DNA of 64,000 nt from Streptomyces hygroscopicus subsp. hygroscopicus (GCF_030269125.1 NZ_BSSM01000012.1:245694-309693), one strand, 5' to 3'; counted from the stretch's first letter, positions 8,866 to 17,332 are shown. Notes: generated from the letters alone by a model not told the origin. Made by a program: numbers and translations.

Positions 8866-9870
8866 ATGCTTCACGACGTCGCCGTCCTGGCCCTCCAGGG
8901 TGCCCACGCATTCGAGCTGGGCGTGTTCTGTGAGGTCTTCGGGATCGACCGCAGCGACGACGCGCTGCCCGTGTACGACTTCGCTCTTGTCTCGGCCACC
9001 GGCGACAGCGTGCCGACCCGCCACGGTTTCGAGGTGCGGGCCCAGCACGGCCTGGAGCGGCTGGCCTCGGCGGACCTCATCTGCGTCCCGGCCTACGACC
9101 TCAATGTGCGCCAGCCGGACCACCTGACCCAGGAACTGCGGGCTGCTGTGAAGCGTGGCGCTCAGGTCCTGAGCATCTGCACCGGAGCCTTCCTCCTGGG
9201 CGAGGCCGGGCTGCTCGACGAGCGACGCTGTACCACACACTGGCGCTACACCGACGAACTCGCCCGCCGCCACCCGCGTGCCCGGGTCGAGTCGGACGTG
9301 CTCTACGTCGATGAGGACCCGGTCATCACCGGCGCCGGCACCGCCGCCGGCGTCGACACCTGCCTCCACCTCATCCGCAAGGAGCACGGCAGCGCCGTTG
9401 CCAACGCAATCGCCCGCCGCATGGTCACACCCCCACACCGTGACGGCGGCCAGCACCAGTACCGCCAACGCCCCCTCCCCCGGGAGGGGACCGGGTCCCT
9501 CGCCCCTGTCCTGGCCTGGGTGGAAGCCAACCTCGACCAGGACCTGACCGTCGACGCAATGGCCTACCGTGCCCACCTCTCCCCACGGACCTTCGCCCGA
9601 CGCTTCCGGCAGGAAACCGGGACCACACCACTGCAATGGCTGACCGGACAGCGAGTCCTGCTCGCGCAGCACCACCTGGAGACCACAGACGACCCAGTAA
9701 CCGCGATCGCCCACCGCACAGGCTTCGGCACCGTCGACAACCTCCGCCACCACTTCGCCCGACACCTCGGCACGACGCCCCAGGCATACCGGCGGGCGTT
9801 CAGAGCCCTGCCCACCAGCCAGCGATCCGCGCCCCTCACAGTTTCACAAGGTCCGCGCAGTACTGACTGA
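8866..9870 (+). CDS. GlxA-family transcriptional regulator (DJ-1/PfpI plus AraC HTH)
   Basis: 334 residues. Residues 1-190 form a DJ-1/PfpI-like domain with the nucleophile-elbow style SICTGAFLLGEAGLL; residues about 215-320 form an AraC-type double helix-turn-helix (LSPRTFARRFRQETG and TGFGTVDNLRHHF). Such GlxA proteins activate neighbouring catabolic genes, the N-terminal domain sensing a metabolite. AGGAA precedes the ATG. The 133-bp gap to the divergent PRODH-like gene must hold both promoters. It is cargo of the ISL3 element. Confidence 0.9.
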   Translation: MLHDVAVLALQGAHAFELGVFCEVFGIDRSDDALPVYDFALVSATGDSVPTRHGFEVRAQHGLERLASADLICVPAYDLNVRQPDHLTQELRAAVKRGAQVLSICTGAFLLGEAGLLDERRCTTHWRYTDELARRHPRARVESDVLYVDEDPVITGAGTAAGVDTCLHLIRKEHGSAVANAIARRMVTPPHRDGGQHQYRQRPLPREGTGSLAPVLAWVEANLDQDLTVDAMAYRAHLSPRTFARRFRQETGTTPLQWLTGQRVLLAQHHLETTDDPVTAIAHRTGFGTVDNLRHHFARHLGTTPQAYRRAFRALPTSQRSAPLTVSQGPRSTD

Positions 9871-9950
9871 TCGCTGTCCGGTCTTGAGAACAGAACCAGG
9901 TCGGCAAGCCCGTCACTCACCGTGACTGCACGTCAGTGGCCCAGACGCTG

Positions 9951-9974
9951 CGCACCGCTCAAGATCGAAGACCC
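9951..9974 (-). repeat. Right terminal inverted repeat of the ISL3 element
   Basis: Read on the minus strand it begins GGGTCTTC and ends TTGAGCGGTGCG. It is directly followed by the target duplication GGATTCCG at 9975-9982. Confidence 0.9.
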
Positions 9975-10282
9975 GGATTCCGGTCTCCGGCGGCCCGGGA
10001 TGCCGCTCGCAGATGTCCCGGGATGCCGCTCGCGGACGCCCCGGCGCGCCGGCCGCGGAGCGTCTTCGACGAGCCGCCGGGGGCGCTCGGCTGGAATGTT
10101 CGAGTGAGCGGTCGTTAACTGGTGACGGGAGTCCGATGTTCGGGCATACTCAGCGCAGCCGCTGGTCAGCGGGCTTCCGTGATCCGGGGGCGCGCGCCGT
10201 GGCCGTAACGGAACGACCAGGCGGAGCCGCCCTGACCCGCGGGCCGTGCCGCCGGTTCCCGACCAGGGAGGAGACCGACGCC

Positions 10283-11455
10283 ATGCCCGACCGCGACCCG
10301 CAGCCGGTGGAGCGTCAACTGCCGACGGACGAGGCGAGGGACCTGCTCGCGCTCGTCCGGGAGATAGCCCGGCGTGAGATCGCCCCGAAGGCCGCCGAGG
10401 AGGAGGACGCGGGACGCTTCCCGCGCGAGGTCTTCACGCTGCTCTCCCAATCGGGCCTGCTCGGACTGCCGTACGACGCCGAGTACGGCGGCGGTGAGCA
10501 GCCGTACGAGGTCTACCTCCAGGTCCTGGAGGAACTCGCCGCCGCGCGCCTCACCGTCGGCCTCGGCCTCAGCGTGCACACCCTCGCCTCCTACGCCCTC
10601 GCCACCTACGGCACCAAGCAGCAGCAGATCGAGCACCTCCCCGCCATGCTCGGCGGCGGGCTCCTCGGCGCCTACTGCCTCTCCGAGCCCTCCTCCGGTT
10701 CCGACGCCGCCTCCCTGCGGACCAAGGCCGTCCGCGAGGGGGACGGGTGGGTCATCACCGGCGGCAAGGCGTGGATCACCCATGGCGGCGTCGCCGACTT
10801 CTACACCGTCATGGCCCGCACCGGCGAGGACGGCCCCCGCGGCATCACCGCGTTCCTCGTGCCCGGCGACGCCCCCGGCCTCAGCGCGGCCGCGCCCGAG
10901 AAGAAGATGGGCATGAAGGGCTCGCCCACCGCCCAGGTCCACTTCGACGGCGTGCGCGTCGGCGACGACCGCCGCGTCGGCGAGGAGGGCCAGGGCTTCA
11001 CCATCGCCCTGTCCGCCCTCGACTCGGGCCGCCTCGGCATCGCCGCCTGCGCCATCGGCGTCGCCCAGGCCGCGCTGGACGAGGCCGTCGCCTACGCCAC
11101 CGAGCGACGGCAGTTCGGTCATCCCATCGCCGACTTCCAGGGCCTGCGCTTCATGATCGCCGACATGGCGACCCAGATCGAGGCGGGCCGCGCCCTCTAC
11201 CTCGCCGCGGCCCGGCTGCGCGACGCGGGCAAGCCGTTCGCCAAGCAGGCCGCCATGGCCAAGCTCCACTGCACCGACACCGCCATGAAGGTCACCACGG
11301 ACGCCGTGCAGATCCTCGGTGGATACGGCTACACCGCCGACTTCCCGGCCGAGCGCTACATGCGCGAGGCCAAGGTGCTCCAGATCGTGGAGGGCACCAA
11401 CCAGATCCAGCGGATGGTCATCGCCCGTCATGTGGCGGGACCCGAGGCGCGCTGA
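10283..11455 (+). CDS. Acyl-CoA dehydrogenase
   Basis: 390 residues, the normal size. The N-terminal helical domain is followed by the FAD-contacting YCLSEPSSGSDAASL and WITHGGVADFYTVMARTG, the KMGMKGSPTAQVHFDGVRV strand region and the C-terminal helical signature QILGGYGYTADFPAERYMRDAK-like segment ending EGTNQIQRMVIAR. The catalytic Glu is expected within the VEGTN segment for short- and medium-chain types. It oxidises acyl-CoA to enoyl-CoA with electrons passed to ETF. GGGAGGAG lies before ATG 10283; the longer frame to 10013 overlaps non-coding repeats and is rejected. It converges on the small gene at 11418. Confidence 0.92.
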   Translation: MPDRDPQPVERQLPTDEARDLLALVREIARREIAPKAAEEEDAGRFPREVFTLLSQSGLLGLPYDAEYGGGEQPYEVYLQVLEELAAARLTVGLGLSVHTLASYALATYGTKQQQIEHLPAMLGGGLLGAYCLSEPSSGSDAASLRTKAVREGDGWVITGGKAWITHGGVADFYTVMARTGEDGPRGITAFLVPGDAPGLSAAAPEKKMGMKGSPTAQVHFDGVRVGDDRRVGEEGQGFTIALSALDSGRLGIAACAIGVAQAALDEAVAYATERRQFGHPIADFQGLRFMIADMATQIEAGRALYLAAARLRDAGKPFAKQAAMAKLHCTDTAMKVTTDAVQILGGYGYTADFPAERYMREAKVLQIVEGTNQIQRMVIARHVAGPEAR

Positions 11456-11660
11456 ACTGCCCCGGTCGCACCGTCGGCGCCGCCAGCCGCACCCACTCCG
11501 GGTCCTGGCGGCCCGGCAGCGTGCGCCCCCGGTCGGCCCAGGCGCGCATCAGATCACGGTAGATGGGCGGGTCCTGCGGCGCGGCGGACACGGCCGCCAC
11601 CGCGGGGCGTGGGACGAAGACGCGGCGCCGACGCCCGGTGGCCGAGTGCGGGGGTGTCAT
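11418..11660 (-). CDS. Small conserved-looking protein, unknown
   Basis: 80 residues with the segment PPIYRDLMRAWADRGRTLPGRQDPEW, a pattern that looks like small Streptomyces hypothetical proteins. No ribosome binding site is clear before the ATG, and the 3' end overlaps the tail of the acyl-CoA dehydrogenase gene on the other strand by 38 bases. It may be a real regulator-sized protein or a chance frame. Confidence 0.45.
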   Translation of the reverse strand: MTPPHSATGRRRRVFVPRPAVAAVSAAPQDPPIYRDLMRAWADRGRTLPGRQDPEWVRLAAPTVRPGQFSAPRVPPHDGR

Positions 11661-11760
11661 ACCCGGGAGAACGCGGCACCCGGTCCCCAGGTCACCGCCC
11701 GCCCGATTCGAGCGTCAGTCCAGGGACGTCCGGCGCCGGACCGGGCCGGGTCGCGCGGGC

Positions 11761-12195
11761 TCAGGCGGCCCGGCGGCGCATCTCCGGCACCCGCATCGGG
11801 CGCGATCCCGGACCGCCGACGTGCGAGAAGGGCTGCGTCCGCCAGTTCAGACCCTGGGGGAGCGTCAGCAGCAGGGCGGTGTCCTGCTCCTGCGGCGCGC
11901 CGGACGCGTCCGCGGGGCGGGCGTCGGCCGCCGAACGGCCCGTACCCGCGCACACCGTGAGCCCGAACGGGTTCCACGGCGAGGCGCACAGCGCGTGCTC
12001 CGGCAGGATCTCCTCGTCCGCCAGCAGCGCGATCGGCTGCGCGCAGTCCGGGCAGATCACCCGGTACATCTCCAAGGTGTCGTAGTCGTCCAACTCCTCA
12101 TCGAGGAAGTCGGGTTCGACGCCCTCCGGCTCGGGCTCGACCACCGGCTGCTGCCGCTTGGACGCGGATCGACCAGGGCGCTTGACACTCTGCAT
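11761..12195 (-). CDS. Unknown protein with a possible Cys metal site
   Basis: 144 residues. The acidic N-terminal third (PEPEGVEPDFLDEELDDYDTLE) is followed by VICPDCAQPIALLADEEILPEHALC, where a CxxC and a later His/Cys could bind zinc. The rest is low-complexity and polar. ATG 12195 has a strong AGGGGGAG site. It is divergent from the Lrp-type regulator. No function can be assigned. Confidence 0.65.
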   Translation of the reverse strand: MQSVKRPGRSASKRQQPVVEPEPEGVEPDFLDEELDDYDTLEMYRVICPDCAQPIALLADEEILPEHALCASPWNPFGLTVCAGTGRSAADARPADASGAPQEQDTALLLTLPQGLNWRTQPFSHVGGPGSRPMRVPEMRRRAA

Positions 12196-12410
12196 GGGAT
12201 TCTCCCCCTAAGGCTGGGCCGTGAAAGGCGCAGCGGCCTCGACCACAGCAAGCACTTCCCGTCCGCCCTCGGCGGTAATCACGAGAACATCACGGAGCCT
12301 GTTCGAACCGTGTGGTCTTCGTCACATGCCGCGCGCAGATGACCGTGCGGACCTCCACCGAGGCCCGTCGGCTGTCCGAGGAGATCGAACGCCCTGTAGG
12401 TTTTGGCGCC

Positions 12411-12851
12411 ATGGAGGAGCTGGACCGTCAGATCGTGCAGCTGCTCGTCAAGGACGGGCGGATGAGCTACACAGACCTGGGCAAGGCCACGGGCCTGTCC
12501 ACGTCGGCCGTGCATCAGCGGGTGCGCCGGCTCGAACAGCGTGGCGTCATCCGCGGCTACGCCGCGGTGGTCGACCCGGAGGCGGTCGGGCTGCCGCTCA
12601 CCGCGTTCATCTCGGTGAAACCGTTCGACCCCAGCGCCCCCGACGACATCGCCGACCGTCTCGCCGACGTCCCGGAGATCGAGGCATGCCACAGCGTCGC
12701 CGGCGACGAGAACTACATCCTCAAGGTGCGCGTGGCGACCCCGCACGAACTGGAGGAACTGCTGGCGCGCCTGCGGAGCCTCGCGGGCGTCTCGACACGC
12801 ACGACGGTCGTCCTGTCGACGCCGTACGAGGCCCGCCCGCCGCGCGTCTGA
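12411..12851 (+). CDS. Lrp/AsnC-family transcriptional regulator
   Basis: 146 residues from ATG 12411: an N-terminal winged helix (LDRQIVQLLVKDGRMSYTDLGKATGLSTSAVHQRVRRLEQRGVI) and the RAM ligand-binding domain (LTAFISVKP... VAGDENYILKVRV). It should be an octameric or dimeric DNA-binding sensor of an amino acid. An in-frame ATG at 12339 would add 24 residues, but the domain starts naturally at 12411. The amidohydrolase gene follows 118 bases downstream on the same strand and may be its target. Confidence 0.9.
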   Translation: MEELDRQIVQLLVKDGRMSYTDLGKATGLSTSAVHQRVRRLEQRGVIRGYAAVVDPEAVGLPLTAFISVKPFDPSAPDDIADRLADVPEIEACHSVAGDENYILKVRVATPHELEELLARLRSLAGVSTRTTVVLSTPYEARPPRV

Positions 12852-12969
12852 CCCGGGGGCGTGCGCCGCCGCGGTCGTACGGCGGCCACCGCGGCCCCCG
12901 CCGGCGCCGGGCACCGCCCGAAACCGCCCCAGGTGCACGGACCCGCGCCGGCCGAGAGAAACTGTCGCC

Positions 12970-14559
12970 ATGAGCGACCGCACCCTCCTCCTCCGCCACG
13001 GCGACGTCCACAGCCCCGCCGACCCCTTCGCCACCGCGATGGTCGTGGAGTCCGGCCATATCGCCTGGGTCGGTTCCGAGGGCGCCGCGGACGCCTTCGC
13101 CGACGGAGTGGACGAGGTGATCGACCTCGACGGCGCCCTGGTCACCCCGGCCTTCACCGACGCCCATGTGCACACCACCGCCACCGGCCTCGCCCTGACC
13201 GGTCTCGACCTGACCGCCGCCCCCTCCCTGGAGGCCGCGCTCGCGCTGGTCCGTGAGTTCGCCGCCGCCCGCCCCGGCGACCGCGTGCTGCTGGGCCACG
13301 GCTGGGACGCCGCCCGCTGGCCCGGCGGCCGGCCGCCGACGCGCGCGGAGCTGGACGCGGCCACCGGTGGCCGCCCCCTGTACCTCTCCCGCATCGACGT
13401 GCACTCGGCCGTCGTCACCACCGCCCTGCTGGACATGGTCGGCGGCGACCTGCCCCGCACGGACGCGCCGCTCACCCGCGACGCCCACCACGCCGTACGC
13501 GAGGCCGCCTTCGCCGCGATCACCCCCGCGCAGCGGGAGGAGGCCCAGCGCACCGCGCTGGCGCACGCCGCCTCCCTCGGCATCGGCTCGGTGCACGAGT
13601 GCGGCGGACCGCAGATCTCCTCCGAGGACGATTTCACCGGCCTGCTGAAGCTCGCCGCCGGGCTGCCAGGGCCACGCGTCCTCGGCTACTGGGCCGAGCA
13701 GGACGTCGACAAGGCCCGCGAGCTGGGCGCGGTCGGTGCCGCGGGCGACCTGTTCGCCGACGGCGCCCTCGGCTCGCACACCGCGTGCCTGCACGAGCCG
13801 TACGCGGACGCCGGACACACCGGCACCGCCTACCTGGACGCCGACGCCATCGCCGCCCACGTGATCGCCTGCACCGAGGCGGGCCTCCAGGCCGGCTTCC
13901 ACGCCATCGGCGACGCCGCCGTCACCTCCGTGGTCCATGGGGTGCGCGCCGCCGCCGAGAAGGTCGGCCTCGCCCGTGTCCGGGCCGCCCGGCACCGCGT
14001 CGAGCACGCCGAGATGCTCACCCCCGAGACCGTGGCCGGCTTCGCCGAGCTGGGCCTGATCGCCTCCGTGCAGCCCGCCTTCGACGCGCTGTGGGGAGGC
14101 GAGGACGGCATGTACGCCCGCCGGCTCGGCGCCGAGCGCGCCCGCATGCTCAACCCGTACGCGGCCCTGCTGCGTTCCGGCGTCCCGCTGGCCTTCGGCT
14201 CCGACAGCCCCGTCACCCCGCTCGACCCCTGGGGCACGGTCCGCGCCGCCGCCTTCCACCACACGCCCGAGCACCGCGTCTCCGTGCGCGCCGCCTTCAC
14301 CGCCCACACCCGCGGCGGCTGGCGGGCCATCGGCCGCGACGACGCGGGTGTCCTGGTGCCGGGCGCGCCCGCCGACTTCGCCGTCTGGCGCACCGGCGAG
14401 CTGGTCGTGCAGGCCCCCGACGACCGGGTGGCCCGCTGGTCGACCGACCCGCGCTCCGGCACCCCCGGACTGCCCGACCTGACCCCGGGCGGTGAACTGC
14501 CGCGCTGCCTGCGCACCGTGGTGGGCGGACGGACCGTCTTCGTACGGCCGGGCGAGTGA
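12970..14559 (+). CDS. YtcJ-type metal-dependent amidohydrolase
   Basis: 529 residues. An N-terminal beta-sandwich strand (LLLRHGDVHSPADPFATAMVVESGHIAWVG) precedes the metal motif FTDAHVHT of the amidohydrolase TIM-barrel. Further landmarks are the HAIGDAAV His, HRVEHAEML and the terminal Asp in FGSDSPVTP. The family hydrolyses amide bonds of cyclic or N-acyl compounds; the true substrate is unknown. GAGAGAAA precedes the ATG. Confidence 0.88.
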   Translation: MSDRTLLLRHGDVHSPADPFATAMVVESGHIAWVGSEGAADAFADGVDEVIDLDGALVTPAFTDAHVHTTATGLALTGLDLTAAPSLEAALALVREFAAARPGDRVLLGHGWDAARWPGGRPPTRAELDAATGGRPLYLSRIDVHSAVVTTALLDMVGGDLPRTDAPLTRDAHHAVREAAFAAITPAQREEAQRTALAHAASLGIGSVHECGGPQISSEDDFTGLLKLAAGLPGPRVLGYWAEQDVDKARELGAVGAAGDLFADGALGSHTACLHEPYADAGHTGTAYLDADAIAAHVIACTEAGLQAGFHAIGDAAVTSVVHGVRAAAEKVGLARVRAARHRVEHAEMLTPETVAGFAELGLIASVQPAFDALWGGEDGMYARRLGAERARMLNPYAALLRSGVPLAFGSDSPVTPLDPWGTVRAAAFHHTPEHRVSVRAAFTAHTRGGWRAIGRDDAGVLVPGAPADFAVWRTGELVVQAPDDRVARWSTDPRSGTPGLPDLTPGGELPRCLRTVVGGRTVFVRPGE

Positions 14560-15020
14560 TCTCCGGGGGCGGTGCGGCGGCCGCCCCTCGCCGGTGCTGC
14601 CTCGTGCGACCTGCGCATCCTCCGCACTGCTTCCGGACGTCCTGCCGTAAGCGCAGGTCAGGAGGCTGTTGACAGTCGGGCGCGAAGGGCCGGTAGGTTC
14701 GTCCGAGTCCACCACCGGACGCCCGACCGGGAAGCTTTCGCGCATCTGCCCGCCGCGCCGCTGGGTCAGGGACGGCGCCCCGCACCGGGGCACCGCCGCT
14801 GGCAGCCAGGCTCAGCGTCCGCGCCGGCGGGGGAGCGTTCCAGCCGGTCGGCCAGGTGCGACCCGGGTGGGGCCCGGCCTCAGTAGACAACGGCTTTCGG
14901 TCGATCCGCAGCCAGCGGGTCCCAGGTCGGCCCGAAGGGCGCCGGGCCCCCATCCGCAGCACGGGGGAGGCAACCCATCCGTGTCCGGGGCCATCCGAAC
15001 AGTCGGAAGAGGAAAAGAAC
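14560..15020. other. Gene-free upstream region of the ppm unit
   Basis: About 460 bases without a supported gene. It holds a candidate housekeeping promoter at 14669-14699 and a long untranslated leader before the small ORF at 15021. A weak GC hairpin after the amidohydrolase (about 14566-14588) may end that transcript. Confidence 0.5.
14669..14699 (+). promoter_or_regulatory. Candidate HrdB-type promoter upstream of ppm
   Basis: A perfect -35 TTGACA (14669-14674) is followed after 19 bases by TAGGTT (14694-14699), matching the Streptomyces vegetative TTGACA / TAGRRT consensus. The start point would be about 14706, giving a long leader. Confidence 0.6.
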
Positions 15021-15170
15021 GTGGCGCAAACAGGGCGGGATCATCCCCAAAAACACGTTCTTACCCCACTCTTGTGCAATCGACACCACCATACGTACGA
15101 GCTGTCACGTCTACCCAGGCGGCGGCCACTATGGTGGACGCCTGCGTACGACCAGAAGGGGCAGCAGTGA
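15021..15170 (+). CDS. Small leader ORF overlapping the ppm start
   Basis: 49 codons from GTG 15021, preceded by GGAAGAGGAAAAG. The product (VAQTGRDHPQKHVLTPLLCNRHHH...) is basic, His-rich and resembles no known family. Its TGA overlaps the GTG of the mannosyltransferase gene as GTGA (15167-15170), so translation of the two may be coupled. It could be a regulatory leader peptide or a chance frame. Confidence 0.45.
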   Translation: MAQTGRDHPQKHVLTPLLCNRHHHTYELSRLPRRRPLWWTPAYDQKGQQ

Positions 15171-15964
15171 ACGACGGCGACGGGACCCTCGCGGCCGAGG
15201 CCCAGGAGAGGCAGTTCGGGCCGCTCGGCACGGCCTTGGTGATCATCCCGACCTACAACGAGGCGGAGAACATCAAGGCCATCGTCGGCCGGGTGCGCAA
15301 GGCCGTCCCCGAGGCGCACGTGCTGATCGCGGACGACAACAGCCCGGACGGCACCGGCAAGCTCGCCGACGAGCTGGCCGCCGAGGACGAACACGTCCAG
15401 GTGATGCACCGCAAGGGCAAGGAGGGCCTGGGCGCCGCCTACCTCGCGGGCTTCCGCTGGGGCCTGGAGCGCGGCTACGGCGTGCTGGTCGAGATGGACG
15501 CCGACGGCTCCCACCAGCCCGAGGAGCTGCCCCGCCTGCTCACCGCCCTCAAGGGCGCCGACCTGGTGCTCGGCTCCCGCTGGGTGCCCGGCGGCCGGGT
15601 GGTCAACTGGCCCAAGTCCCGCGAGTTCATCTCCCGCGGCGGCAGCCTCTACTCCCGCCTCGCCCTCGACCTGCCGCTGCGCGACATCACCGGCGGCTAC
15701 CGTGCCTTCCGCGCCGAGACCCTCAAGGGCCTGGGCCTGGACGAGGTCGCCTCGCAGGGCTACTGCTTCCAGGTCGACCTCGCCCGGCGCGCGGTCAAGG
15801 CCGGCTACCACGTGATCGAGGTCCCGATCACCTTCGTCGAGCGCGAGCTGGGCGACTCCAAGATGAGCAAGGACATCCTGGTCGAGGCGCTGTGGCGGGT
15901 CACCGCCTGGGGCGCGGGGGACCGCGTCGCCAAGCTGACCGGCAAGGACAGGCACACCCCGTAG
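15167..15964 (+). CDS. ppm1: Polyprenol monophosphomannose synthase (GT2)
   Basis: 265 residues of a dolichol-phosphate-mannose synthase-type GT2 domain: VIIPTYNEAENI, the nucleotide-binding ADDNSPDGTG and the DxD-like MDADGSHQPEEL, then GSRWVPGGRV and DITGGYRAFR. It transfers mannose from GDP-mannose to polyprenol phosphate at the membrane. The product feeds protein O-mannosylation in Streptomyces. No TM domain is fused, unlike the two-domain mycobacterial Ppm1. GTG 15167 is chosen because AGAAGGGG lies six bases upstream and it overlaps the leader ORF stop; an ATG at 15131 is an alternative. fxsA follows after 50 bases. Confidence 0.92.
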   Translation: MNDGDGTLAAEAQERQFGPLGTALVIIPTYNEAENIKAIVGRVRKAVPEAHVLIADDNSPDGTGKLADELAAEDEHVQVMHRKGKEGLGAAYLAGFRWGLERGYGVLVEMDADGSHQPEELPRLLTALKGADLVLGSRWVPGGRVVNWPKSREFISRGGSLYSRLALDLPLRDITGGYRAFRAETLKGLGLDEVASQGYCFQVDLARRAVKAGYHVIEVPITFVERELGDSKMSKDILVEALWRVTAWGAGDRVAKLTGKDRHTP

Positions 15965-16014
15965 CCGCACGGCCCCTTATCCGGCGCTGAGCCGGGGCCA
16001 GGCACACTGGGGGT

Positions 16015-16575
16015 ATGACGACAGGCGCTCCGACCTCCCCGAACACCGCCCGGCCCCGGCGCTCCCGGCTGCGCAGGTTTCTGCCGCTGGGCATCGCCGT
16101 GTGGCTGGTGCTGGAGATCTGGCTGCTGACCCTGGTCGCGGACGCGGCGGGCGGCATGACCGTGTTCCTGCTGCTCGTGGCGGGCGTGGTGGCAGGCTCC
16201 GTGGTGATCAAGCGGGCGGGCCGGCGGGCCTTCCAGAACCTCGGCGAGGCCCTGCAACGCGGCGGCTCGCCCCGGCGCGGCGAGGGCAAGGGACTGACCA
16301 TGCTCGGCGGTCTGCTGCTGATCATCCCCGGCATGATCTCGGACGTCCTGGGCCTGCTCCTGCTGCTGCCCCCGGTCCAGAAGGCCGTGAGCCGCCTCGC
16401 CGAGAACACCTTCGAGAAGACGCTGCGCGGCGCCGGGCCGGGCAGCCTCGGCGACGCCTTCCAGCAGGCCCGCATCCACCGCCCCGACGGCAAGGTGGTC
16501 CAGGGCGAGGTCATCCGCGAGGAACGCTCCGACCGTGGCGGATCGGATGACCGGCGGCCGCCGCTGGCCCGCTAG
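16015..16575 (+). CDS. fxsA: FxsA-family membrane protein
   Basis: 186 residues with three to four hydrophobic helices; the motif KGLTMLGGLLLIIPGMISDVLGLLLLLPPV is diagnostic for FxsA. E. coli FxsA relieves phage exclusion when overproduced; its role in actinobacteria is unknown. The C-terminal 40 residues are polar. GGGGG precedes the ATG. It probably belongs to the ppm transcript and ends at the perfect hairpin shared with rbpA. Confidence 0.9.
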   Translation: MTTGAPTSPNTARPRRSRLRRFLPLGIAVWLVLEIWLLTLVADAAGGMTVFLLLVAGVVAGSVVIKRAGRRAFQNLGEALQRGGSPRRGEGKGLTMLGGLLLIIPGMISDVLGLLLLLPPVQKAVSRLAENTFEKTLRGAGPGSLGDAFQQARIHRPDGKVVQGEVIREERSDRGGSDDRRPPLAR

Positions 16576-16613
16576 CCACTCCGCGGCGCCGCCCCGGCGC
16601 TCCCGCGACACGA

Positions 16614-16665
16614 CGAGACCGCGGGCGCCGTACGTCCCTGAAGACGTACGGCGCCCGCGGTCTCG
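16614..16665. terminator. Bidirectional hairpin between fxsA and rbpA
   Basis: A perfect 23-bp inverted repeat (16614-16636 with 16643-16665) and a six-base loop lie between two convergent genes, so it can terminate both. There is no U-tract, as is common in Streptomyces. Confidence 0.8.
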
Positions 16666-16691
16666 TACAGGTGCGCTCCGCGGCTTTCCCG

Positions 16692-17066
16692 CTATGCCGA
16701 CTTGCGGCTGTCCCGGGGGTGCACGGCGATGTTCATCGCCCCCGAGCGCAGCACGGCCAGGCGCTCCTCGAGGACCTCTTCGAGCTCCTCACGGGTGCGC
16801 CGCTCCATCAGCATGTCCCAATGGGTGCGCGCGGGCTTGGCCTTCTTCTCCTCAGGGCCGTCGCCGTCCACCAGAAGTGCCTGGGCCCCGCAGACCTTGC
16901 ACTCCCACTCCGGCGGGATCTCCGCCTCGACCGAGAAGGGCATCTCGAAGCGATGCCCCTTCTCACATGCGTACTCCACGGCCTGGCGCGGGGCCAGGTC
17001 GATGCCGCGGTCCGTCTCGTAGCTGGTCACCACGAGGCGCGTACCGCGAAGAGCTCGCTCACTCAT
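16692..17066 (-). CDS. rbpA: RNA polymerase-binding protein RbpA
   Basis: 124 residues, full length. The core domain has CEKGHRFEMPFSVEAEIPPEWECKVCG with the Cys/His zinc ligands, and the C-terminal sigma-interaction helix region is RTHWDMLMERRTREELEEVL. RbpA binds HrdB-type sigma factors and RNA polymerase and stimulates promoter opening. ATG 17066 has GGGAGG upstream. A sigma-R type promoter lies about 60-90 bases upstream, consistent with the known disulphide-stress induction of rbpA in S. coelicolor. Confidence 0.97.
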   Translation of the reverse strand: MSERALRGTRLVVTSYETDRGIDLAPRQAVEYACEKGHRFEMPFSVEAEIPPEWECKVCGAQALLVDGDGPEEKKAKPARTHWDMLMERRTREELEEVLEERLAVLRSGAMNIAVHPRDSRKSA

Positions 17067-17127
17067 GAATCGTGCCTCCCGGGCTTGTCGCCCACAGGAC
17101 AGGTGTCGCTGTCGTCGTCATCCGGTC

Positions 17128-17154
17128 AACGTCCGGTCGGCGGTAAAGATTCCC
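17128..17154 (-). promoter_or_regulatory. Sigma-R (SigR) type promoter of rbpA
   Basis: On the minus strand GGGAAT (17154-17149), exactly 18 bases, then GTT (17130-17128). This is the SigR consensus GGGAAT-N18-GTT. Position and direction fit rbpA. Confidence 0.85.
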
Positions 17155-17332
17155 GTTCCGGGTCATGCGTCGCCGTCGTAGCCGCCCCTTGTTCTACCCA
17201 CAGGCGCCCGGTTTGTCACATCTGCTAGCAGATGTCACCCAGCGTTTCGGCATCTTTGACGCGCAGTAACGGTACGCCTGGCAGGCCAAACGCGTACACT
17301 ACCGCCCTTTCGTGCCGAGCGCTAAATCGGCG

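Larger units (their letters stand above)
6274..9974. mobile_element. ISL3-family element with passenger genes (transporter-IS type)
   Basis: The 3,701-bp element begins GGGTCTTC...TTGAGCGGTGCG at 6274-6297 and ends with the inverted copy at 9974-9951; 21 of 24 positions match. Immediately outside both ends lies the same octamer GGATTCCG (6266-6273 and 9975-9982). An 8-bp target duplication is the known signature of ISL3 transposition. Inside are an ISL3 transposase (stop codon within the left repeat), a proline-dehydrogenase-like gene and a divergent GlxA-type regulator. No second transposase or internal repeat end is visible, so this is one unit with cargo rather than a two-IS composite. The exact duplication suggests a fairly recent insertion. 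Confidence 0.9.

Noticed and set aside
6274..9974. Composite transposon with two IS copies
   Set aside because: Only one transposase and one pair of ends with a single 8-bp duplication; no second IS at the right end.
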